Source of the DNA: VRUE01 sp963819755
Lineage (GTDB): Bacteria; Actinomycetota; Thermoleophilia; Solirubrobacterales; 70-9
Reading direction: 5' to 3'
Assembly (NCBI GenBank): GCA_963819755.1
Contig: CAWFXB010000001.1
Coordinates: forward strand, 124,001-188,000
DNA length: 64,000 bases
Shown here: one piece after another, positions 9,935 to 20,679 of the stretch
How positions within the stretch are numbered: position 1 is the stretch's first letter
Layout of the letters: the number at the start of each line of letters is the position of its first letter
Program-made: the position numbers and the translations under genes
Notes under the pieces: model-generated
The model's input: only the letters and a program-made list of their open reading frames with translations
The model's database searches: none
What the model was told of the DNA's origin: nothing

Positions 9935-10558
9935 ATGAAGCTCCTCCACGCAGTTGCAGCCGCGATCGTCCCGCCGCTCTGCGCCGCCTGCGGGCGAACC
10001 TGCCGTCCCGAGGCGACGCTCTGCACCCGCTGCTCGCGACGGCTCGCCGAGGCCGATCCGCTGGAGGGCTCCGGCGCGCCGGGGCTGGACCGTGCCTGGT
10101 CCTCAGCCTCCCACGAGGGCGTCGCCCGCGACCTGGTGACAGCGCTCAAGTTCCGTCGCCTCCTTCCCGTCGCCGACTTGATCGCCGACCGCATCCAGTG
10201 GCTAGCCCCCAGCACGATCTTGAGCGGCACGATCGTCCCCGTCCCGACCGCACCCCTGCGCTCGGCGCTTCGCGGCTTCGACCCCGCAGCTGAGATTGCG
10301 ACGGCCCTCGCGCAGCGAACCGGGCTGCCGCTGGAAGCCTGTCTGGCTCGCCGTGGGGGAGGCCGCCAGGTAGGCAAGCGACGGGCTGAGCGCATCGGCC
10401 ATCCACCTTTGATCCACGTCCGCGGCAAAGTCCCACGCAGCGTGCTCCTGGTAGACGACGTCCTGACCACCGGCGCCACCCTCTCGTCCTGCGCTCGAGC
10501 CCTCCGCCAATCGGGAGCCATCCGAGTCGCAGCGATCACATTCACGAGGCGCCTATGA
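9935..10558 (+). CDS. comF: ComF-family phosphoribosyltransferase-like competence protein
   Basis: ComF proteins take part in DNA uptake during natural transformation and carry a zinc finger joined to a type I phosphoribosyltransferase fold. Here residues 13-33 hold the zinc-finger cysteines (C16, C19, C30, C33) and LLVDDVLTTGATL near residue 171 is the PRPP-binding loop. The 207-residue length is slightly short for the family. The start codon is fixed by the N-terminal MKLLHAVAAAIVPPLC pattern. No Shine-Dalgarno is seen, and the promoter-like element ends 3 bp upstream, so the mRNA may be leaderless. No other com gene is adjacent; the shared promoter element points to the Tad-like genes at 57571 and 60056. 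Confidence 0.9.
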   Translation: MKLLHAVAAAIVPPLCAACGRTCRPEATLCTRCSRRLAEADPLEGSGAPGLDRAWSSASHEGVARDLVTALKFRRLLPVADLIADRIQWLAPSTILSGTIVPVPTAPLRSALRGFDPAAEIATALAQRTGLPLEACLARRGGGRQVGKRRAERIGHPPLIHVRGKVPRSVLLVDDVLTTGATLSSCARALRQSGAIRVAAITFTRRL

Positions 10559-10588
10559 GCTCTGCCGCAACATCCACCGAAGTTCCAC

Positions 10589-10617
10589 TTGTCGTGGACC
10601 GGGTAGCGGCGTAGCAT
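10589..10617 (+). promoter_or_regulatory. Probable sigma-70-type promoter of hpf
   Basis: TTGTCG at 10589-10594 and TAGCAT at 10612-10617 are separated by 17 bp, in the only gap before hpf. AGGAGG at 10636-10641 then lies 5 nt before the ATG, so this gene, unlike many neighbours, has a leader and a strong ribosome binding site. Confidence 0.55.
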
Positions 10618-10646
10618 CGAAGCAGACCCAGACAGAGGAGGCCAAT

Positions 10647-11000
10647 ATGCGGATTGAGGTGCGTGGGCGCAACGTCGAGATCGATGACGAGCTGCGGGAA
10701 CACATCTTCAAACGATTTCGCCGCGTCGGCAGGCAGGTCTCCGAGCTGGCGATGCTCGAAGTGATCGTCTGGGAAGAGAAGAACCCCGCGATTGCCGACA
10801 GCCAGGTTGCCGAGGCCACGCTGAGGCTCAAGGGCGTGACGCTGCATGCGAAGGAGTGCGCGCCGGAGATGGCCCACAGTGTCCACGAACTGGCAGAGGA
10901 CATCAGGCGCCAGGTCAAGAAGCATCGTGAGAAGCGACGCAAGCGCAGCCGGACGCGCAAGCTCGTGAATCAGGTGCGCGGGAGGCCGGCAACGCCATAG
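10647..11000 (+). CDS. hpf: Ribosome hibernation-promoting factor, short form (HPF/YfiA family)
   Basis: This cytoplasmic protein binds the 30S decoding site of idle ribosomes. The 117 residues form one HPF domain: IEVRGRNVEIDDELREHIFKR at the start, then LRLKGVTLHAKECAPEM, ending in a very basic tail (KKHREKRRKRSRTRK). The C-terminal dimerisation domain of the long actinobacterial form is absent, so by length it belongs to the short class. It sits directly upstream of secA, as is common. AGGAGG before the ATG supports strong translation. Confidence 0.9.
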   Translation: MRIEVRGRNVEIDDELREHIFKRFRRVGRQVSELAMLEVIVWEEKNPAIADSQVAEATLRLKGVTLHAKECAPEMAHSVHELAEDIRRQVKKHREKRRKRSRTRKLVNQVRGRPATP

Positions 11001-11034
11001 TCATGACTCCTTGGCGCATCGCTACTCTTGAGCA

Positions 11035-13878
<2,844 letters not shown>

Positions 13879-13884
13879 GATCGC

Positions 13885-14001
13885 CAAGAGCCCATCCGGC
13901 AGGGGTTCCACTTAACTTTTTCGGTGGATCGCGGTCGGCTGACGCCCGAGGGCGTCGACGAAAAAGTACAAGACGTTCCACCCCTACCGGATGGGCTCTT
14001 G
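13885..14001. repeat. Family B inverted-repeat element, copy 1 (downstream of secA)
   Basis: The outer arms, 13885-13910 and 13977-14001, pair over about 25 bp with one mismatch. An inner stem pairs ACTTTTTCG (13915-13923) with CGAAAAAGT (13959-13967), and an apical hairpin pairs GACGCC (13941-13946) with GGCGTC (13951-13956). The second copy at 50022-50135 keeps the core (TTCCACTTAA, ACTTTTTCGGTG, GTACAAGACGTTCCA), but its arm bases differ and still pair, for example GGGG/CCCC here versus GGGC/GCCC there. The element ends 10 bp before the next start codon. Confidence 0.8.
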
Positions 14002-14011
14002 ACCAGCGCTC

Positions 14012-14422
14012 GTGAGCCACGATCCAGTTAGAGAGTTCATTCGCGCGTTCAACGCGCGCGATCTGGACGCGTTCGTTGCTGTGCTCGATTCCGAGGTAGA
14101 GCTGCATTCGATGAAGGGCTTGCGGAAGGGTCGGGACGCGGCGCGGCTCTGGGCGACCCGCAAGCCGGGAGGTGTGCAGCAGACGGTCGAGGTTGAGGAG
14201 CTTTTTGAGGATGGGACCGAGTCGGGCGGTGGGCGTGCTCTCGCGCTGGTCAAGCGTGTGTGGCATTGGGATGAGGACGGCTCGGCCGCGGGGGAGGACG
14301 AGATGGCATGGCTCTTTGAGCTGCACGACCATCGGGTTCGCAGCTGGCGCCCGTTCGAGGACCGTGAGGCCGCTTGGCGGGCGTACCATCTACGCGATGG
14401 AGCAGATCGCGGCATCCAATAG
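14012..14422 (+). CDS. NTF2-like / SnoaL-like small protein
   Basis: A 136-residue cytoplasmic protein of the NTF2-like fold, whose members are small cone-shaped enzymes or binding proteins with no common reaction. The pattern PVREFIRAFNARDLDAFVAVL, then ELHSMKGLRKGRDAARLW, then FELHDHRVRSWRPFED is characteristic. The GTG at 14012 is the first start after the family B repeat. The 3' end overlaps the start of the methyltransferase gene by 26 bp, and that gene's promoter hexamer lies inside this one. The substrate is unknown. Codon use is G/T-rich compared with neighbours. Confidence 0.7.
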   Translation: MSHDPVREFIRAFNARDLDAFVAVLDSEVELHSMKGLRKGRDAARLWATRKPGGVQQTVEVEELFEDGTESGGGRALALVKRVWHWDEDGSAAGEDEMAWLFELHDHRVRSWRPFEDREAAWRAYHLRDGADRGIQ

Positions 14423-15263
14423 GGAGGCAACCGATGCCTGGAGCGGGCCTCTGTTCGATCGTTTCGTCCAGTTTCGCGACCTCGTCACCAGCGGGTTGGG
14501 CGCGCACGGAGAAACGGCAATGAAGACGTATCCGCCGCCTCCCGGCGGGCGGGTGCTCGATCTCGGTTGTGGCTTCGGCGATACGACTCAACGGCTCGCC
14601 GCACTCGTCGGTCCGGTCGGCGAGGCGGCCGGCGTCGACGTCTCCGAGCCCTTTGTCGCCGCGGCGCGTGGAGAGGCAGAGGCGGCCGGCGTCGACAACG
14701 TGCGCTTTCTCAGTGGTGACGTCCAGGTCATGGACCTCGGCGAGGGCTACGACTACGCCTTCTCGCGGATGGGAATCATGTTCTTCGCCAATCCCGTGCA
14801 GGCGCTGCGCAACGTGCGATCGGCGCTTGCGCCGGGCGGGCGGTTCTGCGCGATCGTCTGGCGGCGCAAGCTGGACAACGCGTGGCTGAACCGCGCCGAG
14901 CAGGTCGTCGAGGGATACCTCGAGCGTCCCGAGGAGACCGACGAGCCGACCTGCGGGCCGGGGCCGTTCTCGATGGCTGACGCCGACACGGTCAGCGAGC
15001 AGCTCTCGATCGCGGGCTTCGAGGAGATCTCGCTGCGCCGCTGTGACCTGCCGATCAAGATCGGCGACGACCTCGATCACGCGGTCGAGTTCAACATGTC
15101 GCTGGGCCCCGCCGGCGAGGTGCTGCGGCTCTGGGGTGACAGGGTCGACGAGATCCGCCCCAAGATCTCGCGCGACCTACGCCAGGCACTTGCCGAGTTC
15201 GAGGGTCCAGAGGGCGTCGTCGCGCCTGCCTCCACCTGGATCATCGGCGCCGTCGCGCCCTGA
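14397..15263 (+). CDS. SAM-dependent class I methyltransferase
   Basis: A 288-residue Rossmann-fold methyltransferase. The SAM-binding motif I is VLDLGCGFGDTTQ, the acidic motif II is GVDVSEPF, and NVRFLSGDVQ and APGGRFCAIVWR are motifs III and IV. The C-terminal part resembles UbiE/COQ5-type small-molecule methyltransferases; the acceptor is unknown. The start ATG at 14397 is chosen because TACCAT at 14384-14389 lies 7 nt before it and the family pattern begins shortly after; a longer upstream extension in the same frame is not conserved-looking. The promoter therefore lies inside the NTF2-like gene. Confidence 0.85.
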   Translation: MEQIAASNREATDAWSGPLFDRFVQFRDLVTSGLGAHGETAMKTYPPPPGGRVLDLGCGFGDTTQRLAALVGPVGEAAGVDVSEPFVAAARGEAEAAGVDNVRFLSGDVQVMDLGEGYDYAFSRMGIMFFANPVQALRNVRSALAPGGRFCAIVWRRKLDNAWLNRAEQVVEGYLERPEETDEPTCGPGPFSMADADTVSEQLSIAGFEEISLRRCDLPIKIGDDLDHAVEFNMSLGPAGEVLRLWGDRVDEIRPKISRDLRQALAEFEGPEGVVAPASTWIIGAVAP

Positions 15264-15268
15264 GCGGC

Positions 15269-15312
15269 GCATCCGACATTGACCCCCCTCTGGTGTGGTC
15301 AATGTCGGATGC
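15269..15312. terminator. Perfect 16-bp hairpin downstream of the methyltransferase gene
   Basis: GCATCCGACATTGACC at 15269-15284 is the exact reverse complement of 15297-15312, with a 12-nt loop. It starts 6 bp after a stop codon and ends 34 bp before the prfB start. A U-tract is missing, as is frequent in actinobacterial terminators, so termination is inferred from position and stability. Confidence 0.6.
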
Positions 15313-15345
15313 GTGCTTCTAGGCCGCGCTCAATAAGCTGTTCGC

Positions 15346-16465
15346 ATGGCCGACGTCGCCTCGACCGAATCGGTACCGGCGCGGCTCGCCGAGATCCGCG
15401 AGCAGTTGAAGCTGCTCTCGGACTACCTTTGACCCAGCCTCGCTGCGGGACGAAGCAGAGCGGTTGGAGGAGGAGATGGGCCGTCCCGGCTTCTGGGACG
15501 ACCAGGAGAAGGCGGCGGGCGTCTCGGCGGCCCATGCTCGCGCCCAGCGCAAGCTGAAGACCTTCGAGGAGCTGGAGTCCGAGGCGGGGGACCTCGCCGA
15601 GCTGGCCGAGATGGCGGCCGAGGACGAGGAGATGGCCGCCGAGCTGGCGACCCAGATGGCCTCGGTCGAAAGGCGCCTGGCCGAGCTCGAAGAGGCGCGC
15701 CTGTTCAGCGGCAAATACGACGCCGGCGACGCCGTGGTCACCGTCCACGCCGGTGCCGGTGGAACCGATTCCCAGGACTGGGCCGAGATCCTGCTGCGGA
15801 TGTACCTGCGCTGGGCCGAGCGTCGTGGCTTCGAGGTCGAGATGAAGGAGGCCTCGCCGGGGGAGGAGGCCGGCCTCAAGTCGGCGACCTTCATCGCTCG
15901 CGGCGAGAACGCCTACGGGCTGTTCGCCGCCGAGCGCGGCGTCCACCGGCTGGTGCGGATCTCCCCCTTCGACTCCTCGGCGCGGCGCCACACCAGCTTC
16001 GCCCAGGTCGACGTCGGGCCGCTGGTCGACGAGGGGGTCGAGGTCGAGATCGACGACGCCGACCTGCGCGTCGACACCTACCGCGCCTCGGGCGCGGGCG
16101 GCCAGCACGTCAACAAGACCGACTCGGCGGTGCGAATCACGCACCTGCCGACCGGCGTCGTCGTGCAGTGCCAGAACGAGCGCTCGCAGACCCAGAACAA
16201 GGCCGTCGCGATGCAGCTGCTGCGCTCGAAGCTGATCGAGCTGGAGGAGCGCAAACGGGCGGAGACGCTGGCCAAGGAGCGGGGCGAGGTCAAGGAAGTC
16301 GCCTGGGGATCGCAGATCCGCAGCTACTTCCTGCACCCCGACCAGCGGGTCAAAGACCACCGGACCGGGCATGAGGCCGGCGACGCCCAGCGGGTGCTCG
16401 ACGGTGACATCGACGACTTCATCCGGGACTACCTGAACAAGACCGCGGCCTCCTCGGCCCGCTAG
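15346..16465 (+). CDS. prfB: Peptide chain release factor 2, with programmed +1 frameshift
   Basis: RF2 releases peptides at UGA and UAA. Translation starts at ATG 15346, 6 nt after TAAGCT (15334-15339), and runs 28 codons to CTT at 15427. The next in-frame codon is UGA; a +1 shift skips T15430 and continues from GAC at 15431 to the stop at 16465, giving about 372 residues. The main frame contains the stop-codon-reading SPF tripeptide (ISPFDSSARR) and the catalytic GGQ (GAGGQHVNKT). Low RF2 favours shifting, so the gene regulates itself. A strong internal Shine-Dalgarno, usual three bases before CTT, is only weakly present (CGGAC). A simple gene call would wrongly start at 15476. Confidence 0.95.
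15427..15433 (+). other. prfB +1 frameshift site CTT-TGA-C
   Basis: The slippery CTT (codon 28) is followed by TGA and C, the conserved RF2 shift site; the poor stop context UGAC favours slippage. The downstream frame is fully open and family-like. Confidence 0.93.
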
Positions 16466-16470
16466 GCACG

Positions 16471-17127
16471 ATGCCCCCGAGCGAGCCGCTGACCTACCTC
16501 GAGCGACCGGCCGCGAACCGGCCCGAGGGCCTTCTCGTCCTCCATCACGGGCGCGGGACCGACGAGCACGATCTGCTCGGCCTGGCGGATGCGCTCGATC
16601 CCGAACGGCGGCTGCACGTGTGCACGCCGCGTGCGCCGTTGACGCTGCCCGGCTCCCCCGGCTATCACTGGTACCTGGTCCCGCGGGTCGGCTATCCCGA
16701 CCCCGACAGCTTCCACGCCGCCCGCGGCGCCCTCGCCGAGCTCCACGACCGGATCTGGGAGGAGACTGGCCTCGGGCCCGCCCGCACTGTCTTCGGCGGC
16801 TTCTCGATGGGGGCGGTGATGAGCTACGCGATGGCCTTGGGCGCCGACCGGCCGGCGGTGGCCGGACTCCTGGCCTTCAGCGGCTTCGTCCCCGTCGTCG
16901 AGGGTTGGAAGCCCGAGCTGGAGGATCGCCAGGAGACCCGGGCCTTCATCGCCCATGGCCGTGCCGATCAGGTGATAGAGGCCGGCTTCGGGCGGCGCGC
17001 CAGAGATCTGCTCGAGGCCGCTGGGCTCGAGGTCGAGTACCGCGAGTCGGGCGTCGGGCATCAGATCGACCCCTCGCAGCTCGCCGATGTGGCGGCGTGG
17101 CTGGGTCGGACCATGCGCGGGCGCTAG
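16471..17127 (+). CDS. Alpha/beta-hydrolase, carboxylesterase/phospholipase family
   Basis: A 218-residue cytoplasmic serine hydrolase resembling small carboxylesterases (COG0400 type). LLVLHHGRGTDEHDLL forms the oxyanion region; GGFSMGAVMS holds the nucleophile Ser; the Asp in HGRADQVI and the His in GVGHQID complete the triad. It starts 5 bp after prfB and is probably cotranscribed with it. Its stop overlaps the 3' end of the opposite-strand acidic protein gene by 4 bp. The natural ester is not known. Confidence 0.85.
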   Translation: MPPSEPLTYLERPAANRPEGLLVLHHGRGTDEHDLLGLADALDPERRLHVCTPRAPLTLPGSPGYHWYLVPRVGYPDPDSFHAARGALAELHDRIWEETGLGPARTVFGGFSMGAVMSYAMALGADRPAVAGLLAFSGFVPVVEGWKPELEDRQETRAFIAHGRADQVIEAGFGRRARDLLEAAGLEVEYRESGVGHQIDPSQLADVAAWLGRTMRGR

Positions 17128-17732
17128 CGCGGGGAAAGCTCGAGTCTGCGGAAGGGGCACCCAGCGCTCTGCGCCGAAGGGATGTCGATCTGAACGGAGA
17201 GATGCTTCGGGCCGTCGTGACCATGCAGATCCTCGACGAGGCGGAGGACGCCGCTGCGGCCCAGGTGACGGTGCACGGTGCCCAGGTGGCCGATCTTGAG
17301 CGAGGCGGCGGCCGGTTCATAGGTCGTGTAGCCGATCGTCAGCTTCAGCTCGTCGCCTTTCCCTGAGGTAACGGCCTGGCCGTGAGCGCTACGCAGGATG
17401 CATTCTTCGGGGGCCACGTTGCCTGCGTTCGCAGCCTTCTTACGGCGTTCGGCGGCTTCTTCTTCGCAGATTTCCTTGACTTCGCCGGCGCTGAGTTCGC
17501 CTTCGTCGAATTCTTCTTCGGCTTCTTCGCAGGCGCCTTCTTCGAATTCGACTTCGCCTTCTTCGCCTTCTTCTTCGGCTGCGAATTCTTCTTCGAAGGC
17601 GAGTGGCGTCGTGCCCGGAGCAAGTTGAGCCGCATGAGCAGCGCCGGCGAGAAGCAGACCGGAGAGCGCGAGAAGTACTACAAGGATGGGAAGCCTGAGT
17701 AGGGGCAGTCTGGTGGGCATGGGCGAATCCAT
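17124..17732 (-). CDS. Secreted, highly acidic protein of unknown function
   Basis: I do not recognise a family. The 202 residues begin with a signal peptide (hydrophobic LPILVVLLALSGLLLAGAAHA, about 12-32), then a strongly acidic stretch (about 45-95, dominated by Glu with GEEGEVEFEEG-like runs and two Cys), then a basic turn and a C-terminal part (LKLTIGYTTYEPAAASLKIG) that looks like beta strands. It is the last gene of the leftward group sigma factor, ogt, this gene. An in-frame ATG at 17720 is a second possible start. The Glu-rich part produces a Phe-rich open frame on the other strand, which is a shadow. Confidence 0.6.
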   Translation of the reverse strand: MDSPMPTRLPLLRLPILVVLLALSGLLLAGAAHAAQLAPGTTPLAFEEEFAAEEEGEEGEVEFEEGACEEAEEEFDEGELSAGEVKEICEEEAAERRKKAANAGNVAPEECILRSAHGQAVTSGKGDELKLTIGYTTYEPAAASLKIGHLGTVHRHLGRSGVLRLVEDLHGHDGPKHLSVQIDIPSAQSAGCPFRRLELSPR

Positions 17733-17762
17733 CGGCTCGTCATGGCGCCCCCTTTAGCCAAA

Positions 17763-18320
17763 TCAGTGTATTCCCGTGCCCTCCATCCGCAAAAGGGCCT
17801 CCTTCATCGGCAGTCCGCCGCCATATCCACCCAGGCCACCGCTGCTGCGCAGGACCCGGTGGCACGGGACGACGATCGGGATCGGGTTGGAGCCGCAAGC
17901 CGTGCCCGCCGCACGCACCGCGCGCTCGTTGCCGGCGCTGCGGGCTATCTCGGTGTAGTTGCGGGTCCTGCCGTACGGGATGCGATCGATCGCCCGCAAA
18001 GCGCGTCGGCGGAAGCCCTTGCTCAGTTGCCAGTCGAGCGGCAGGTCGAACTCGTGCAGGCGGCCCTCGAAATAGAGGTCGAGCTGGCGGCGGGCGTCGT
18101 CGAGGCGGGCGGGAGCCTCCATGACCCGTGGCGAGATCCGCGCCGCCAGGTCCTGCAGCGTCTCCTCGGAGTCGTAGTTCGGTAGGCCGACCTTGACCAG
18201 GCCCTTGGGGGTGGTGGCGAGGAGCAGGGGCCCGAAGGGTGAGTCGGCGGTGGCGTAGGCGACGTCGAGCAGGCCCTCGGCGGCCGCCCGCTCGGTGAGA
18301 TGTTCGAGGCTTGCCTTCAT
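17763..18320 (-). CDS. ogt: Methylated-DNA--protein-cysteine S-methyltransferase
   Basis: This suicide repair protein takes the alkyl group from O6-alkylguanine. The acceptor Cys is C153 in IVVPCHRVLRSSGGLGGYGGG; RIPYGRTRNYTEIA is the DNA-binding helix region. It has 185 residues. ATG at 18320 overlaps the sigma-factor stop as ATGA, so translation is coupled; a longer upstream frame is a shadow of the sigma gene. Pairing with an ECF sigma suggests an alkylation response, which is inference. Confidence 0.93.
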   Translation of the reverse strand: MKASLEHLTERAAAEGLLDVAYATADSPFGPLLLATTPKGLVKVGLPNYDSEETLQDLAARISPRVMEAPARLDDARRQLDLYFEGRLHEFDLPLDWQLSKGFRRRALRAIDRIPYGRTRNYTEIARSAGNERAVRAAGTACGSNPIPIVVPCHRVLRSSGGLGGYGGGLPMKEALLRMEGTGIH

Positions 18321-18784
18321 GCCAGCTCCTTTCTCAATCGCTTGATTCCCTCGTGCAGGCTGCGTCGCGCCGCCTCGGGCGAGCAGCCCAGCGCCGCGGC
18401 GATCTCGGCGTGGGGGAGATCGCAGGCGTAGCGCAGGGCTACGGCAGCTCGCTGCTTCGGCGGGAGTGCTCCTACCAGCTCCCAAATCCCCTCGTCCAGC
18501 TCGGGCTCCGCGGTGACACCGGCAATCTCATCTGGATCGGCGATCGGCAGCGCCCGGCGTCCGTTGGCGCGGTGATGATCGATCGCCTTGCGATGGGCAA
18601 TGGTCAGCAGCCAGCCGCGTAGATTGCTGTCGTCACTCAGCTTCGGATAGGCGCGCAGTGCCGCCAGGAACGTCTCCTGGAAGCAGTCCTCGGCGTCGGT
18701 GCGGCCTACTGCACCCCGAAGCACTGCCATCACGCCGGCGGCGTGCTCGTCGAGAAGCGACTGGAAGGGGGGCAATGCGGTCAC
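18317..18784 (-). CDS. ECF-type RNA polymerase sigma factor
   Basis: A 155-residue sigma-70 family protein with region 2 (AEDCFQETFLAALRAYPKL, then NLRGWLLTIAHRKAIDHHR) and region 4 (LPPKQRAAVALRYACDLPHAEIAAALGCSPEAARRSLHEGIKRLR), and no region 1.1 or 3, as in ECF factors. The GTG start at 18784 lies 7 nt after TTTAAT on the minus strand, so it is probably leaderless. No anti-sigma gene is adjacent. It is coupled to ogt, so it may control DNA-alkylation repair; its promoter targets cannot be read from this window. Confidence 0.9.
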   Translation of the reverse strand: MTALPPFQSLLDEHAAGVMAVLRGAVGRTDAEDCFQETFLAALRAYPKLSDDSNLRGWLLTIAHRKAIDHHRANGRRALPIADPDEIAGVTAEPELDEGIWELVGALPPKQRAAVALRYACDLPHAEIAAALGCSPEAARRSLHEGIKRLRKELA

Positions 18785-18818
18785 CTAAGGGATTAAACGC
18801 CCCAGGGCCGCCAGGCGT

Positions 18819-18921
18819 GAGAGAGGCCGGTGTCCCTCCGCCCGAACCCGCCGCCCGCAGCTTGTCTGGGCGCGGGCGTCTGGCTGGCTCACAAGTTCCG
18901 GTGGAGAGGCACCCGTCTCTC
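18819..18921. repeat. Family A inverted-repeat element, copy A2 (reverse orientation)
   Basis: The ends GAGAGA (18819) and TCTCTC (18916-18921) pair, and the arms pair imperfectly further in. Inside, GGCTCACAAGTTCC and GAACCCGCCG are the reverse complements of the core blocks GGAACTTGTGAGCC and CGGCGGGTTC found at 41162-41220 and 42400-42455. It lies between the divergent sigma and nadC starts and ends 21 bp before the nadC start codon. Confidence 0.7.
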
Positions 18922-18942
18922 TTGCTATCTAGGGTCCCTCAG

Positions 18943-19788
18943 GTGATTGATCTGGCGGAGACGGTTGCTTGCGCGCTTGCCGAGGATCTTGGAGCTGGAG
19001 ATGTGACCTCTGAAGCGACTGTGCCTGAGGGTGCTCGTGGCCGAGTGCGGATCGTGCAGAAGCAGCCCGGTGTCGTCTTCGGTCTTGCTGTTGTTGCCGA
19101 GGCAATGGGGCAGTGTGGGGTGGAGGAGGTCGACAATCTGGTTGTCGAGGGGCAGTGGCGGGAGGATGTGCCGGCTGAGGTTCTGTTGGCGAGTGGATCG
19201 GCGGCGGGCCTCCTCGCTGCCGAGCGGACGGCGCTCAACTTCCTCGGCCATCTCTCCGGCATCGCGACCCTTACCGCGTGTTTCGTCGAGGCGGTTGCCG
19301 GAACCGGTGCCGTCATCCTCGACACGCGCAAGACGACCCCGGGGCTGCGGGTCCTGGAGAAGGCGGCAGTGGCCGCGGGGGGCGGTCAGAACCACCGCAT
19401 GGGTCTCTTCGACGCGATCCTGATCAAGGAGAATCACATCGCCCTGGCGGGAAGCCTCGCCAAGGCCGTCCTCGCGGCGCGCAGCGCGCGTCCGGATCAG
19501 CCGGTCGAGGTCGAGTGCCGCACCGTCCTCGAGTCCGGCTACGCGCTGGGCACCGGCGCAGATCGCCTGCTGCTCGACAACATGACGCCGGACGAGCTGC
19601 GCGAAGCGGTCGCCCTACGCGATGCCGAGCGCGGCGCCGATGGCCCTCAGCTTGAGGCTTCTGGTGGCGTCAGCTTGGAGACGGTGCGCGCGATTGCCGA
19701 GACGGGGGTCGACTTCATCTCGATCGGCGCCCTCACCCACTCGGCGTCGGCGCTCGACTTCAGCCTCCTGCTCGAGCCGACTACTTGA
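18943..19788 (+). CDS. nadC: Nicotinate-nucleotide pyrophosphorylase (quinolinate phosphoribosyltransferase)
   Basis: NadC makes nicotinate mononucleotide from quinolinate and PRPP in de novo NAD synthesis. Its 281 residues include ALAEDLGAGDVTSEA at the start, the substrate-binding LDTRKTTPGLR and GGGQNHRMGL, and the barrel strands VEVECRT, LLLDNM and ASGGVSLE. The GTG at 18943 follows TAGGGT (18930-18935) by 7 nt; the longer upstream frame runs through the repeat and is not coding. The partner nadA lies at 20680, separated by fpg on the opposite strand. Confidence 0.94.
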   Translation: MIDLAETVACALAEDLGAGDVTSEATVPEGARGRVRIVQKQPGVVFGLAVVAEAMGQCGVEEVDNLVVEGQWREDVPAEVLLASGSAAGLLAAERTALNFLGHLSGIATLTACFVEAVAGTGAVILDTRKTTPGLRVLEKAAVAAGGGQNHRMGLFDAILIKENHIALAGSLAKAVLAARSARPDQPVEVECRTVLESGYALGTGADRLLLDNMTPDELREAVALRDAERGADGPQLEASGGVSLETVRAIAETGVDFISIGALTHSASALDFSLLLEPTT

Positions 19789-20626
19789 GCAGGCGCGAGA
19801 GGCGGCGGTCCTTCAGAACCTTGCCGCTGGTCTGCTCCTTTGGGCAGTAGTTGGTCTGGTGCTCAGCGAAGTAGACGGCCTCGATGGTGGTGCCACAGCG
19901 AGGGCACGGCGTGCCCTCGCGCTTGTGGATCCTCAGTGGCATGGGGAGCTTGTCGGGTAGCTCCTCGCCGATCGTGTGCTCATAGTGCTCGATTGCGTCA
20001 TCGAGTACGTGGAGGGCTGTGTATAGCTGCGTCACCTCCTCGTCGTTCAGCTCGGACCCCTTCTTGAAGGGGGAGAGCTTTGCCTCCCAGAGGATCTCGT
20101 CTACCCAGGAGCGGCCGATGCCGGCGATGTCGCGCTGATGGCGGAGCAGCGGGTGCAGGTGTCGGGGCTGGTCGATCGCCGCGGCGAAGGCATCGAGCGG
20201 GGGCGGGGGCCAGGCTTCGGGCCCGAGCGTGGCGACGGCTTCGTCCACTTCGACGGCATCGGCCGCCAGCAGCTTGGCCCAGGCGCGCTGCTTGGTGCCG
20301 AACTCGCGCAGCCGCAGCTCGCGCCCGTCCTCGAGCCTGACGAGCACCCGCGAGGCGCGGTCTTTGGGCGAGGCCCGTTTGTCGAAGACGCGCAACCTGC
20401 CGGCCGACATCAGGTGGACGAGGAGCGCCAAGTCGCCGAGCTCGACGACCGGCATCTTGCCAACCCGCCGTACCGCGGTGATCTTGCGCCCGACCAGCTC
20501 TTCGAGCGGCGGCTCAAACGTCTTCATCACGTTCATCCCCGGGGCCAGCGCCGATCCAACGGAGGCGCCCCGCAACGCGGCGTCGAGCCGCCGCACGGTG
20601 ATCTCGACCTCCGGCAGCTCGGGCAT
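19781..20626 (-). CDS. mutM: Formamidopyrimidine-DNA glycosylase (Fpg/Nei family)
   Basis: A base-excision glycosylase/AP lyase acting on oxidised purines. The N-terminal PELPEVE supplies the catalytic Pro2 and Glu3, and K57 in RRVGKMPVVEL matches the family lysine. Residues 241-264 form the C-terminal zinc finger, but only C241, C244 and C261 are cysteines; the expected fourth is E264, and H256 may replace it. This could make it a zinc-altered Nei-like member. The ATG follows TACTCT by 6 nt on the minus strand. The 3' end overlaps nadC by 8 bp. Confidence 0.88.
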   Translation of the reverse strand: MPELPEVEITVRRLDAALRGASVGSALAPGMNVMKTFEPPLEELVGRKITAVRRVGKMPVVELGDLALLVHLMSAGRLRVFDKRASPKDRASRVLVRLEDGRELRLREFGTKQRAWAKLLAADAVEVDEAVATLGPEAWPPPPLDAFAAAIDQPRHLHPLLRHQRDIAGIGRSWVDEILWEAKLSPFKKGSELNDEEVTQLYTALHVLDDAIEHYEHTIGEELPDKLPMPLRIHKREGTPCPRCGTTIEAVYFAEHQTNYCPKEQTSGKVLKDRRLSRLLK

Positions 20627-20679
20627 GCCGAGAGAGTAGACTTCCGACTAGTTCATTCGACTGGACTCAGGCCCAGGCC

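Noticed and set aside
15476..16465. prfB as a shorter gene starting at an internal ATG
   Set aside because: The upstream 28 codons and the CTT-TGA-C site complete the family N-terminus through a +1 shift.
17382..17702. Phe-rich plus-strand frame
   Set aside because: It is the reverse image of the Glu-rich region of the secreted acidic protein.
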